From Anniella stebbinsi (taxonomy: Eukaryota > Chordata > Lepidosauria > Squamata > Anniellidae), in the NCBI GenBank assembly GCA_029215795.1, contig JARDYH010000002.1, positions 132,749,001-132,813,000 on the forward strand: 64,000 bases of DNA, in the 5' to 3' direction. Made by a program: the position numbers and the translations under genes. This document shows, piece after piece, positions 44,626-57,424 of this stretch; position 1 is the first letter of the stretch, and every line of letters starts with the position of its first letter. Below the pieces are notes generated by a model. The model did not search any database and was not told the origin of the DNA. It saw only the letters and a program-made list of their open reading frames with translations.

Positions 44626-47600
44626 TATGGCATCAGCTTCTTCTTCCCTCAGAACCCTGGCATCCCACCACATATATGCTTTTTTAAAAATCAAAGTTTC
44701 TATCTCTCATGAGAGAGAAAGGCCAAAGAGACGACAGACAAGTGCTCTGAATCTAGAGACAGGTATCATTCTGTATCCCCTTTCCCAGTTCTTTTTTAAA
44801 GGAATCCCCAGACCCCATTCCCTATCTTTACCCTCACACTCGCTCCATTCACAAAATGCGGCACAAATCCTGTTCCTTGAGCACAAGCGCAGACGGATGG
44901 TTTTACACGCACTGCTAGAAGTCTCTCCAAAGTGGGCAGCAGGGCAACGTGCAAAAATGGCAGTTATTGTATAATGATCGATACTCAGATGAGTAGTTCG
45001 CCACAAAAAGAACACTTAAGGGCCATTGTTAAGACTTCTTTTTTCCCCCCAACCACTATTACAGTAATATACTAGAACCAAAAATAGTCTTGAAAAAACA
45101 ACAACCCACTTGCAACCTTGCCAATTTGAATTTGTTAATCAAACTTTAGTTTGTTAAATTGCTACTGATTAACACTTGGTTTACATATTCTACTTTTTGA
45201 GATCAGACCGAAGGCAAAGGAGACTTGGTATGAGCACAAATGAAAGTTCACACAGGCCTTAGTTCCGATCTATAAAAAGTGGAACAAACAGTGACCGAGA
45301 TCATACTGTTGTTTGGATGAGTAAGTATTTCCAAAGGCACTGCGGAGTTGCAAGCCCTCTATACCTCAATATGCACATAATTTGTAATCAAAGCTTTGAA
45401 GGTGTTTTTTATAGGTTATGTTTTATTCACGTAGATATTTATGAATGTTTACCTATGCAGATATCTTTCCCCCTAATATTTGTCCCTAGAGGTCATCAAG
45501 ACCCACCACAATTTTTCTTATAATACATCCATAGAATAATCCTGTGGGATAAATCTCAACTGTCTCCATTTTACAGATGTAGAACTGAAGCTGAAAGACA
45601 ACAATATACCCCAGCACCACCTAGTAAATCCCCGGGCAGAGCTGAAATATAATAAATAAATGTATATTTGTTGAGCACTTGAAATTTAGAAAGATGAATC
45701 CAGAATCCCCAAATTCAAAGTTAAGAGAAACTGACTGGGCTACACCAGTTCTCGATTCTTGATATTTTCTCCTCTTATTCCTTCTTTTCTTATTCTTTCC
45801 TTTCCTTGTCCCAAAGCATCTCTTGTTCGCTCACTTTATGCCAAATTGTAAGGATTCCCTACTAAAAAAAATAGCATAATCGCTGTGATTGTCAGTCTTT
45901 TCATAGACTTCTCCAGCTCCTCAGTGGAGTTTCTCATAGTCAACCTGTGGCCTAAAAATAATTTTAAATAACTGTCTTGTGCTCCTACCTATGTCTTCCA
46001 ACTATTTGAACTCTGCAGTCTGTCCAGATCTCAGATTATAAAGGTTTAGGACTACCATGCTGACCAAATAGCATGGGCATTTGTTTACTTTCCCAAGTAT
46101 ACTATGAACCCTTGAAGCTCTGGACACTTATTCCTGAGTAATGCAGCAGGATCTTGCTCTAAGCCCCATTTTGTTCAGTAACGCGTGCACAGGACTGCAG
46201 CCTCAGTCTCCAAGTAAATGAATTTGCTTAATGTTCCTCCACAGGTAGAGGAAGAACCAAACACAAGTCTCTGAGCAGCTATAATTCTGAAGTGCATGTG
46301 TGCTGCATGACCAAAAGATGTTGGATTATACTCCTACGCTGTAAAAAAAAAGAAAAAAAGCCTCAATTAAATTGTAAACCAGTACGCTTTAATTGTTATA
46401 GCCATCCTTGTTTAGGGATCACATGGACTTCAGAATGGGAAACTATTCAAACTACATGTGACTTAACATTATTGTTATTTAAAAATGGGAAACTTTAAAT
46501 CATCCCACCCTCACCCAAATGACAAAGTGTGGCAAAAATGCTCAGAAAACTTGAGGCCAGTCACCTGTGCTCACAGCTGCTGCCCTTGAACATGCAGGCG
46601 TTGTCCCACTGGTCATCCAAGGGATCTCTGAGGCTGAAATGCTGTCCTCAATAGCTACAAAGCCCTGCAGTTTTCATTCCCCCCTCCCCAACGTTACCAG
46701 AAACTCAACATTAAAAGCTGGTGCTGGAAGAAGGGGAAAGAAAATATTATTTCTAAGTTACCTGGAAGGATGCATCGTTATACAACTCAGCTCTGTCCCA
46801 GCCGTAAGCTATAAGTGTATCATAAATTGTTTCCTAACTGCAATCCAGGTTGGTTTGTGCTGGCTGCACAGAAGAAGATCAAGCTCTCCTACAAGGTGGA
46901 TTTTCCCCATTATTCCACGTTGCCTGTTGAGCAACAAGTCTCACAGGTGGGTCACTTTGAAAAGAAGAGGGGACGTGTCAGCTCCATTCAACAACCCTGT
47001 CTCCTGTTGTGACCCTCCTGGCCTGATATTCAAAGCAATACGACCCAGTTGAGATTATGCAGAACGTCTTTGTTTTAACTCACTTTTATGATCTGTGCTT
47101 TAATGCTGGGGTTGCAGTCAGTTTTGTTTTCTGTTGTGTGTATCCTGTTTTTGATTTTGTATGTCTTACTTTGCATTTAAATGCTTCTTAAAAAACCTTA
47201 TTTATGATAAACCATCCATAGATAACTTATAATCAAATCAACCAACTATCCATAGATAACTTGCAATCAAATCAATCCCTTTGTAATGTTGAAATCAATG
47301 CATTTGGAATGAATCATAAGACTAGGGGAGCCAAAAGATCAACTCTATCAAACTCTATGCAGAACCTTTCACACAGAACATGGACGGACTGCAGAAGGAG
47401 CATCATTATTACTACTACTATTACTACTTCCTCCTCCCTTCTTCTGTTTGACATCTTGAGAAATTCCTACATTTGTTCCCCCTCTCCTCCTACATCCAGC
47501 TCAGACTCTGGTTCCTTCAAAACTCTTTGCGGTGGTGCCTCAAACTTCCTTTCTGCCATTATTTCCCATTATACCCCTGCTTGGATATTGTCACTCTCAA

Positions 47601-47867
47601 TCCTCTTGCGAGTCTCTTGCTCTTGCAAACCATGATTCCCTTGCTGCTCCTATACTCAGAGGTCTCTTCCAGAATATTTGCATGGTGCTACCCTCTCACC
47701 CTCTCTCTCCTTTCCTTCAAAACCTGCCTGAATCCACAAGTCTTTAATTTAACCCCTTAGTCCTCACCCCAATTAGAGCGAAGTCTAAGTGTGTAAAACT
47801 GCATTCACACATACACTTCCAGTATACCTTTCTGCTCTCAACACCTTGTTATTATTTCATTTCATAG

Positions 47868-48025
47868 GAACATAGGATGCTGCCCAATATTGTCGACACT
47901 GTCAGCCGTTCCCCAGGGTTTCAGGCAGGAGTTTTTCCTGTCTTACCTGGAAATACCGGAGATCGAACCTGGGACCTTCTACATGCAAAGCAGATGGTCT
48001 ACAGCTAAGCTACGGCCCCTCCCCA
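47868..48025 (-). mobile_element. tRNA-Ala-like SINE (antisense)
   Basis: CAGGGTTTCAGGCAGGAGTT, ACCTGGAAATACCGGAGATC, GAACCTGGGACCTTCTACAT and GCAAAGCAGATGGTCTACAG are the antisense body and tRNA-Ala(UGC)-like head. Confidence 0.82.
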
Positions 48026-48355
48026 TTTCATTTCTATATCGCCCAACAGCAGAAACTCTCTGGGTGGCATACAACAATTCAAAGGTGATAAAAGACAGCA
48101 TGGAATGCAGCGTATAAAATTAAACATACAAAATTTAAAACAATATAGACAGCTGAAAACTCTTTCAATAAAATACCACACCGGTTTAGACGACTAGTGT
48201 AAATGCCCCATCATATTCCATTAAACGCCTGGAAATAGAGGGCAGTCTTCACCTGGTGCCGAAAAGATAACAATGATGGCACCAGGCGGGCCTCAGTGGG
48301 GATTTCGTTCCAGAGTTGGGGGGCCACCAAACTGAGGAGGCCCCCTGCTCTCTAC
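48025..48355 (-). mobile_element. L2-type LINE 3' end (antisense)
   Basis: TTTCTATATCGCCCAACAGC starts the antisense tail. GTCTTCACCTGGTGCCGAAA and GCACCAGGCGGGCCTCAGTG are the same motif as at the window end (63960). It abuts the SINE at 47868-48025. Confidence 0.78.
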
Positions 48356-49599
48356 TTTTAGATTGGAAACCAGTCTTTTTGTTGTTGATGCTGTTATCTT
48401 CCTTGGTCTCAATATTTAGATGGTAAACCAGATTATTTCATTTTATTTTTTTTTGCTTTACAATACCGAGTACATTGATGGCATTGTTGTTGCTGTTACT
48501 GGTTAACTTTGCTTGATAAATTGTTTATCTATTGTCTCTTTCAGCATCCTGTCTGAAAGTTCATTGGTGTGTGCCAAGAATTGGGGCCCACAGGCACCAT
48601 GGTGCCTGCCCTGATCTAGTTCAACCTTTGGGCAGTCACAGGCAGGATGTGAAGGTGATGGGCCTTGCCCTATTTATCCCCAGAATCTGGCATGGAGAGG
48701 TATACCACCTCCATACATGGAGGTGCCATTTAATCTTGGGTTGAACAAAGCTGTTACTACATCTATTTCTCTGACCCACAGACTCATGTCTGGAGAAGAG
48801 GGTCCCTCCCAGAAGTTCACGAATTGCTCGCCACTGCTCTAAGCTAATATTTCAAGGCCTCCTACTGCAAGCTTAACTACTTGGCACCTTGGAACATCTA
48901 ACATTGCCTGGATGCATGACTTTCTACTTTCAGGTTTTCCGTTTGCTTTGGTTCCCCAAAAGGGAGGGAGCAAGCACTTTAAGACCTCAGCTCAAAGAGC
49001 ACAGGCAGGGTCGTCTCGTTTCAAAGTCAATAATGCTTCCATTCCCAGCACTGTTCTGCATTAAACTGCCATGACCAATGGGAGCTCAAAGTGCAGAGAT
49101 GCTTTTCTGTCTGTGATAGACAGGACTTCTCTCCCAGCCCCAGCTGACGAGAGAAGGAAGTCAGAGGGCAAAGGCAGGCCGCTGGCCTTTGGTAACCCAG
49201 AGTACAGGCTGGTAAAGAGGCACGGTGGGAACGTGGAGGGAATGCATTCACAGGCTAATGACCATATCCGACTTTGCTAGCTCCTCCAAGAAAGGGGAGA
49301 CAACACAATCAAAGCCAGAGGGTGCAGCCCCGAGGTGCCTTAAATTGATGAGCAGTTCCAAAACATAACCTCACCGTTTTAGCTACAAGGAGGCAGCACA
49401 AGTTTAATCAAGCCATGGCCAAGTTTACACACAGGTAAACTACTGGATTTCACTATACTTAATTACTGTACATTGGATGACTAGAAGTGAGCTCTGTGCA
49501 CTGACTGAAAAGCAGGGGCATTTCGTAACATGCTGTACGCTGAGTATTGCCTACTCTTGACTGCTATTGTCTATTCTTGACTGGCAGTGGTTCCCCAGG

Positions 49600-50156
49600 G
49601 TCTCAGGCAGAGATCTGTTGGCGTTAGTGAGGTGGCCAGTTTTGCCGAGAACACCATATTATTTAGCGTGGTTAAACAAAAAGGGATTTAGCTTCCAAAG
49701 GATCCAACGGAAGAGCTTGTGAAGAGCTCCCAAAGGATCACTCCAAATTGGAGCAATGGGCATCAAAATGGCAAATGTGATTCAATGTAAGCTGTGTAAA
49801 GTGATGCACGTTGGGGTAAATATATACCAACTTCACATATACGCTGAGGGAGTCTGAGTTGGCGGCAAGTGACCAGGAAATCAATCTTGGGGCTGTGGTG
49901 GACAGCTCGATGAAAATGTCGACCCAGCATGAAAAGGCAAATTCCCTGTTGCAGCAAAGGAATCGAAAATAAAACTGCCAATACCATAACGCCCTTACAC
50001 AAATCTATGGTGCGACCACATTTGGAATACTGTGTACAGTTCTGGTGACTGCACCTCAAAATGGAGATTGTAGAGCTGGAAAAGGCGCAGAAAAGGGCAA
50101 CCAAAATGATCAAGGGACTGGAGCAATTCTCCTATGATGAAAGGTTACTCTGGCTG
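49600..50156 (+). mobile_element. CR1 LINE fragment, left part of an interrupted copy
   Basis: AAGTGATGCACGTTGGGG, then GGAATACTGTGTACAGTTCT and GAGCTGGAAAAGGCGCAGAA encode the CR1 C-terminal YCVQFW and LEKAQKRATKMIKG motifs. It continues after the inserted element at 50157-50517. Confidence 0.82.
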
Positions 50157-50517
50157 CCTCTACAAGAGGCATTTAAAGCTCTTTCAAGGCGCATTAAAAA
50201 AATTACCTCTACAAGAACGGAGCGCAAATCGGGCGTAGAGGCACGTTTTCTCTCCGATTATGCGCATTATCGAATGCGCGTTAAATAGCAAGTTTTATTT
50301 TGCTCCGGCTGTTAAAGCGCATTTTGCCTATGTGAACAAGCGATTGTCTGCATTAACTACCTGTAAAGCGTATTTGAAACAACCGGTAAGGTCACCTGTT
50401 GAGTACTCAATTACCTCCTGCATACAAGCATTTCCGATAAAGCGCATCAGCGAATACGCGCATAATTGGCTAACCAGGCGTAAAGCCGAATTCTTGTAGA
50501 TGAGGCCTCTGTTAGGC
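50157..50517. mobile_element. CpG-rich 361-bp element inserted in CR1
   Basis: The block interrupts a CR1 copy between GAAAGGTTACTCTGGCTG and GTTTAGGTTAGAGAAAAGG. GCTG flanks both sides (50153-50156, 50518-50521). The left end CCTCTACAAGAGGC resembles the right end inverted, GCCTAACAGAGGCC. A second inverted pair lies inside: CCTCTACAAGAACGG (50206-50220) and CCGAATTCTTGTAGATGAGG (50486-50505). It is rich in GCG/CGC motifs, including the palindrome GCGCATTATCGAATGCGC (50262-50279). A non-autonomous DNA element is likely; the superfamily is not assigned. Confidence 0.7.
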
Positions 50518-50645
50518 GCTGTTTAGGTTAGAGAAAAGGCAAGTGGGGGGGGGATGGGACCTGATTCAGGTGTACGAAAGTATGCATTTTATGGAGAAAG
50601 TGGATAGGGGTTTTCTCTCTCACACACAATACTAAAGCCCAGTCT
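50518..50645 (+). mobile_element. CR1 LINE fragment, right part
   Basis: GTTTAGGTTAGAGAAAAGGC, CTGATTCAGGTGTACGAAAG, GGAGAAAGTGGATAGGGGTT and CACACACAATACTAAAGCC continue the CR1 sequence. Confidence 0.8.
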
Positions 50646-52364
50646 TGTCCCATGAAGCCTTGGCCTGATCTTCAGGTTGCCTAGGCAATGGGTCTACTTT
50701 CTCTTTGTTGGGACACCAACCCTACAGCTGAGCTGGGCCAGAACCAAAACTTTTACGGTGCTTTGTGGCACCGTACACAAGCTAACAGGTTGCGAGTGCA
50801 CGCAAACACCCCTTCCCACAGATTCCACCCCCCCCCCCTCCACACACACAATAAAACCTCTCTGTTCCTTTGAGACGGGCCGACCCATGAGTAAGGCTGC
50901 CGCTTTCTCGCTTGTGCATGTTAATTAAGGGGAACCCCGTTTGATCGCTGGGCTCTGTCAGGCTCAAATGTCTCTTTCAGGCTTTTGTAACTTAAGGCAG
51001 AGACCAGGTGCAGCTCCGATCAGAGAAGGGCTCAGCCAACTGGTGGCCGGAGACGACACCAGGCCCCTGCGCATATCTTCTTCTGGCGGCTCTTGAAAAA
51101 ACCCCTCCCCATTTCTAACAAATGTTTAATAAGCCAGATGATCTCTGTGGTCCTTTGTGTTTGCTCCTATTGTGCAGAGAGACCCCAGAGACGCCCGGGG
51201 CAGTTCCAGACCTCTGAGAAAAGCTTCGGTCTTTAATGGAGTCTCTGGTAATCACCAACAGTTCGCATCCAGGAAATTACCATAACACTGGGCAAAAGGC
51301 GGGACTCGTCTCTCTTTCCCAGAGGTTTTTGTTTATGGGGGGTTGTGCGGGGGGGGGGGGCAGAAGACTCTCAACAGTTTCTATTTTAACAAATTATCTG
51401 TGGGATACTGCTGCTGCTATGAAATGCAGCATTACTATGCTGTGGGCAATAATGGAATATACACAGTTCCAGCTCCAGATTGGGAGGACGAGCGGACATG
51501 ACACTGGGTAATGTCCTCAGGGGAAGCGCAGCCATTGCAGCTCGTTCACTAGTCCGTTTGCTCAGGGCCCCAATCCACACACGGAGGAGAGGGGGAGGGA
51601 AGACAGGTCACTCTTGTCATGTCTTAAGATAAGGCAAACGCAGTGCTAGATCTAATGTTTGGGGGAGCCTTATAGCCAGACGCTCTTGGCGGACTTTGTT
51701 CTTGAATGTACCCACCTCATCCTCATTACTGTTTCCCATTTGCTTGCCTCTCCCTCTGGGTCAAATCTGCACCAGCTCCCATAGAGAGTGGATAAAATGC
51801 TCGGAGGCTGTTGCTCCTTCTTGCTGTTCTGGTTGCTTGCTTGCTGGGATTGGGGCAGGTGAACAGGATGCAACAATTAGGAAGAGAAAAAGGAGGTGGC
51901 AGCTCCAGCGACTGATAATGGGTTGGTCCCCATCATTGGATCCATGTAGGTGAATAAGGAGGAACAAGCAAGGGGAACAGTATGGCCAAGGGTTGGCAGT
52001 AGGGCCGTCACTGGAGCATATGGGGTATGACATATGTCAGACGACGCTGACCTCTAATTTTTGTCTTGGCAATAGGACCATAGGAGAGTTGGTGTAGCAC
52101 ATTAGCCAAGAGTTGAAATCTCATTTAAGGCACAGACTTACTGGGTGAATTCAGGCAAGCTACTAGTCATTTATAGCCGTGGTCTTCAACTAGTCCAGAC
52201 TCGAGATCTACCTCGGACTCCTAATCCGTAACATGGGCCCCACTTCCACCATTTTCTCCATGTTCAACATGGCGTCAACAGCTTTGCCGTAACCCATCTG
52301 GACTGATCTCGCAACCACCTTTGAGTCATGACCCAGCAGTTGAAGACTACTGATATATAGCACA

Positions 52365-52450
52365 ATCCTGTGCATGTTTATTTGGAAGTAAGTCCCATTA
52401 TATCAAATGGGATTTACTCCCATGTAAGTGTGTATAGGAATGCTACCTTA
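52365..52450. mobile_element. Short palindromic repeat with GGAAGTAAGTCCCATT core
   Basis: GGAAGTAAGTCCCATTATAT mirrors AAATGGGATTTACTCCC. The outer ends CACAATCCTGTGCATG and GTGTGTATAGGAATG resemble the ends of the 1603-1735 family. Confidence 0.6.
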
Positions 52451-52659
52451 ATTTCAGCCCTCTGTGTCTACAGATAATGACAAAGAAAAGAGAAGGACAG
52501 CAGTGCACCAATTTCATTTTTAAAAAATCCAGAATCTGTCTTGCTTAGCTGATTACATGTAAGATGCTCTGGGAGCCATTTTGGCTGAGGAGCAGCATAT
52601 AAATGCTTTAAATTAAAATAAAAAATAAAAAATATGTTCTGGCTTACTAAGAGCTCTTG

Positions 52660-52960
52660 CTTGTTGCTCTCCTAACAAGGCAGAGTGATGTGTCAAGGAC
52701 AAGCCCTGACTTACAACTCTGGCTTGCTAGGAGAGAGAAAAGCCAGAGATTCGGGTTCTGACGTCATTCTAAACAAACAACAGAGTGTCCTTGGCTTGTT
52801 TAACTGCTCCTGCTGGCAGGAGCAACCAAGTGGGAGTGATTGAGCAGTACACTTCAGCACAATTGCTCGTTCATGGTAAGACAGAATAATACAAATTTTA
52901 AAAAAACTGGTTTACCATGACGTACGAATCAACCCAATCTGAGGAAGAAAATCCGACTGA
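52660..52960. mobile_element. MITE-like element related to 42000-42275
   Basis: CTCTGGCTTGCTAGGAGAG and AGAAAAGCCAGAGATTCGGG form an inverted pair as in the other copy. CTCCTGCTGGCAGGAGCAA is a second hairpin. Confidence 0.55.
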
Positions 52961-53759
52961 TAATAACAACTGACACAATCATTATTTCACAAAGCTCAGA
53001 ATCCTAAGTGTGGATCAAAGGAAACCTAAAACAACAACATATTAATATAAAATATCTGGTGTCTGGTGGACATAGGATATTTTGATTTTTGGGCTCCAGG
53101 CTTGGAGACAGGAAACCATGCTGTCCATCGCCTGGTAGACAGTGCGCAAAGGACCATGCTGGCTGCTGCAATGAGCTCATAAGGAATGAAAGGGGGCATT
53201 CCTGGGGGCGGGGAGGAGAAAGGAAGAAAGGAGACTAGGGACATGGGGCTACGAGGTATCCCCAGTCATCCCCCAGCTCCTTCCCTCCTGTTTCCCCAAA
53301 ATGACGAGCAGGATACTGCTCTGCACTGGATACTCGTTTACAAGTAGCCAGGATGGATCTGAGGAGACTGCATCCTTCAACAAGGAACACGGAATTGCAT
53401 AGCAGCTGAAACCCCTAACACGACAGGCTACAGGATTTGTAGCTATGGCTTTTCTCTTCCTCTTTTCTGGGACAACCATAGCAGTCTACCACCTTATACA
53501 ATTATTATACCCATGACTGAGCTAATGTTGGTTAAGCAAAATATTCTGAACACTTGCAGCATACAAAATAAATGCCCCAGCAGCTGCAACTTGCAGCTTA
53601 GTTTGCTTAGCAGATGCCCCAGGTGAAATAAGCGCATCCCAAGAATGTTCTTCAGACTTTTGCAACATGTAATGATTCCATGCCAGAAAAAAATAAAATA
53701 AAAAATAAATGTGGAAAGTGTTCCTTGAAGGCAGAATGAGAAGCATAGGAAACTGCTTC

Positions 53760-54150
53760 ATAACTGAGAGCGTAATCACACAGGGGGGAAATAGCGTTTC
53801 CTTCCCGTTGCTTCTCCTCCCGCGTGTTTGTTCCTCATTACTTCCTCTTTCGAAAGAGGAAATCAACAACGTGCGCGTGGCCTATTCAGTGGACTGTTTT
53901 GATCGGGCCGCTTCTCCTGCACACAGCAGAAGATAGTGGCGAGTTCCGTCTCAAAAACAATTCGGATCTACCGGGGTCTTTTTTTGTCGCATGAAGAAGG
54001 CTAGGAGGGGCGGGAGGTGCATGGGACGTAGATGTCGTCGTGAATAGGACCCACAAAAACCCGTGAGTGCCCATAAAGAGCATGCAATAAAACGCTCGTC
54101 TGACGATGCCCTAAGTCAGCCGACTAGGGTTTCAGACGACGTTACTTGCA
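53760..54150. repeat. CpG-rich MITE-like segment
   Basis: The GC- and CpG-rich block, with ACTTCCTCTTTCGAAAGAGG (53840-53862, palindromic) and CGTCTGACGATGCCCTAAG, differs sharply from the flanking intron. No matching termini were established, so its limits are uncertain. Confidence 0.4.
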
Positions 54151-54225
54151 TATACCAGGGACTGAGCCCGGGACAGTTTGCATGCAAAGCACGTGTTCTA
54201 CCATTGAGCTACGGTCATTCCCCGA
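54150..54225 (-). mobile_element. tRNA-Ala-like SINE head (antisense)
   Basis: On the minus strand GAATGACCGTAGCTCAATGG, TAGAACACGTGCTTTGCATG and GGGCTCAGTCC form a tRNA-Ala(UGC)-like head. The 3' body is short and ends near 54345. Confidence 0.7.
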
Positions 54226-56154
54226 TTTTAGCTCCATTCACAGCTGACCGAATCGAGGCACTTAAATGTCTTCATGGCATTTGGTGAGACTCTATGAGAT
54301 ATAAGGTGCTGGGCGCCTCTGGTCTGACCCAAAAGGGCTCTTCTTAGATTCATCTCCCTGTTCTCACTCTGAATTAGGAAGTGGTGGGCCAGAGGCAGCA
54401 CAAACCATAGTTCTTACCAACCATAGTTCTTCAACCAGCTCCCCCAAGATACTGGGGTCCTGGTTTATCCATATAAACTAAACACTTGAGAAACGTCACC
54501 CTGGGGCAAACAAGCATGCTGTCGCATGCGATTTGCGGCTGCATACACATACTTCAGTGACAGAGAAATTGAAACGGAGATGATTGATGGGAACCACAAA
54601 ACCCCTATCCACGCTGCATCCCTCAAGGGATTTGGAAGAGAGTATCTTTTAATACCCAGCGCCTGAGGCTGTAACACGAGACTTTCCGCCTCGGACCCGC
54701 TTGGAGTGTGCGGGAGGGGGGCACCCAGAGCTGGATGACGAGGCCACTACTGCCAGGAACATTACATAATGGTTTTGAAACTAGCTTGAAAAATTACAAG
54801 CATGATGTAACGTCCAAAAGCTCTCTGCTGCAGTTCTGATGAATTTTACTGCAGCTTTAAAATGGAATTAAAAGCCAAAGTTTAGTCTGGCAAAGCCAGT
54901 CCAGATGGCAAAACTCAACATGTTCTTAGAGCTGTCATTAGCTTCCCAAAGATCTGGGGGGTGGGGGAGAAATAAATTCCAGTGTGTGATGAAGGGGGGG
55001 ATGTCTCTTCCCACCCCCTCAGCAAGGAAAATTGTGGGGAGGGAAAGAGCAGCAGAGATTAACCTCTAGTCTTTTGGCATTCAGCTAGGGCCTCAATACA
55101 GGCATTTTGAAGGAAAGAGGTTTTGCATGCAAATGGCCCGGTGCCAGACTAGGCCATCTGAATGTAAAACAAAAAACAAAAAACAAGGGGGGAAACCCCC
55201 CCTTTGCATTCAAGGCCCTCACAAAACAGTGCAAACTGCTGTTATTTGCCAGGGCCGGATTGCAATAATGCAGCCAACAAAGAGATGCAGCGAACAATAA
55301 AGACCTGAATGGCTGAGATCAGCAGGTCCCCTTGCCGGTTGCCATGGAAACCCCACCAGGGCTTACTAAAGGTATTTCCTGAAGAAAAAGAACACACATG
55401 CCCAACAAGCTCTGCTAATCCCAACAGGAAGCGCTTACCGGGCCTCTGGAGGACGGCTTCTTAATTGGGGGGGGGGGGAAGAGTGGGAAGTCCCCCCACC
55501 ACCACACAGTTGGCCTTTCCTCAAGGCCTGCTATGATCTGTTTGCCGGGGAGGGGCTGCCGGGAGGGGGGTGTTATCCAAATTGCCCACCCCCCACCCCA
55601 AGTCACCCACGGCATGCTTTGGTGCACCTCATGCGCGCACCCCCTTCTGTTTCTCGTTATGGCGAACAGTTTCGTTGGTTGAACTCGTTCTGTCTGGGGG
55701 AGGGGGGGGATTTGCTTCCCTCCACTCCCTCTCAAAACAACAGCACAAACCCCCTCCTCGCCCAAATCCTAACGTGGATACCTTTTCCAGACTTCAGTCC
55801 GGTTTTATAAACTCCAGCCTCGGCCAAACATTAAGGTAGGGAAATGGTTTGACACACGGGTGGTTTGCGCAACTACAGCAGCCGTTTGTGCTCCCAGCTG
55901 CAACCAGAAGTTTACAAGAGCTGGAGGGATGGTCTTAATTATGTTGGAATGGATCACTCAGGAAGGGGGAGTCACATAGGAAGACGTGTGTGTGTGGGGG
56001 GAGAACTTCCCCCTCCCATCATCCATTATTCCTTCAGATCCCTCCTACAAACCAATTTATTGTTATATAAACAAATCTTCAAACTGTTTGCAGGGGTGGG
56101 GAAACCTTCAGGTTCCTTGGAAGCCTTTAAAGAGTACCTCCACGAGAAGATCCG

Positions 56155-56250
56155 TTGTTGTTATCATTATTATTTATACCATTTCTTTACTGCCCAACAG
56201 CCGAGCCTCTCTGGATGGTTCACAACAATTCACAGAAAATACAAATAAAG
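56155..56250 (-). mobile_element. L2-type LINE tail (antisense)
   Basis: ATTATTATTTATACCATTTC then CCCAACAGCCGAGCCTCTCT and GGTTCACAACAATTCACAG. Confidence 0.7.
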
Positions 56251-56399
56251 ACAAGCCTCCCTGAGAGACAATCTGCCCATCACTACCATGGCACACTGCA
56301 ATGTGCAGTCATGGACACATCGGATACATTGGCAGCACACGCTTTTCGTTCGGCAGTGAGACCTGTAGTGCCCTGCATGAACTGAGGGTACCCTTCTAG

Positions 56400-56830
56400 G
56401 GCTTAGGACCAAACAGCTGGAAATCTAACACTACAGCATCCTGACTAGCTGGCCATTCAGATTCTGCTGAAAAGCCTCAAACAAAGAAGAGCCCACAACT
56501 TCCCAAAGTCGGCTGCTCCACTGTTGAACAGTTTGCATCGTCAGGACATTCTTCTTAATACTGTCGAGATGGTTTTTCCTGTAATTTGGAGCCACTGACT
56601 TGGATCATACATTTTGGAATGACAGAAAAACTGGTTTCATCATCTATGGGACAAGATGGCTATGATACTATCTCTTAATCATCTCTTTACCATGCTAAAC
56701 ATACCAACTCCTTCCTTCATATGACATGGTCTCCAGGCGTCACTGATGACCTCCTCTGGACGTGTTCCACTTTGACAATATCCTTCTTAATATTGTGGTG
56801 CCTAGAACTGGGCACAGTATCCCATGTGAG
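56400..56830 (-). mobile_element. CR1 LINE fragment (antisense)
   Basis: AGAGCCCACAACTTCCCAAA, GGACATTCTTCTTAATACTG, TCCTCTGGACGTGTTCCACT and TTGTGGTGCCTAGAACTGGG are the antisense of the CR1 C-terminal coding region. Confidence 0.8.
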
Positions 56831-56849
56831 ATCTACTTTCTTCTCATAA

Positions 56850-57060
56850 TGCATAATTAAAGATATGGAATTCATTGCCACAAAATGTGTGATGGCTACT
56901 AGCTTAGATGGCTTTACAAGGGGTTTAGATAAATTTATGGAGGCTAAGGCTATCGATGGCTACTAATCACGATGGTTATATGCAACCCCCAGGTTTAGAG
57001 GCAGTACCCAGTTGCCGGGGGGGGGGGGACAAACAGTGGGAAGGGCTCTTGCCTTCGTGT
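56850..57060 (+). mobile_element. CR1 LINE 3' fragment (sense), facing the previous one
   Basis: ATGGAATTCATTGCCACAAA, AGATAAATTTATGGAGGCTA and CTATCGATGGCTACTAATCA are CR1 3' motifs in the opposite orientation to 56400-56830. Confidence 0.78.
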
Positions 57061-57424
57061 CCTGCTTATGGGCTTTGGCCTAAAAGATTGGCATACAAGC
57101 AGCAAAGAAGAAGAAATGTCAATGACTGAATGGTTGAGAACAGTCCAGCATATCCAGCTCATGAACATCACTGCACATTCAGAGTAAGGACATTTCCACA
57201 TCTTTGGCAGCCTAGTATTTCACACTGGAATTGAGCTGAGCCAAGGGAAAATGAAAGACGACAAATATTGTCCACAAGTTGAACGCTCTGTAGGTGTTGC
57301 AATTCCTTTTTGTTTGGCTTTTCCTTGTAATGCGTTATGATTTTGTAGAGACACGTGACAGAAGCATGATTCCAATTACCTTTCCCCTGTTTCATTGTAT
57401 AAAACTGCTCATTATAGCAAGATA

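Noticed and set aside
46566..46720. Minus-strand open stretch ending at GTGACTGG donor-like site
   Set aside because: Frame context is ambiguous, no acceptor was found, and it does not resemble the FGFR1 signal exon.
46567..47052. 161-codon plus-strand open frame
   Set aside because: No family resemblance or splice context was found, and its composition is not convincing.
54150..54225. tRNA-Ala gene
   Set aside because: The cloverleaf-like heads occur several times with a SINE body and mismatches in stems, so they are SINEs.
55415..55480. Candidate upstream FGFR1 exon ending at GTAAGC
   Set aside because: The donor is plausible but the coding sequence does not resemble the FGFR1 N-terminus, and the C/G runs nearby are low complexity.
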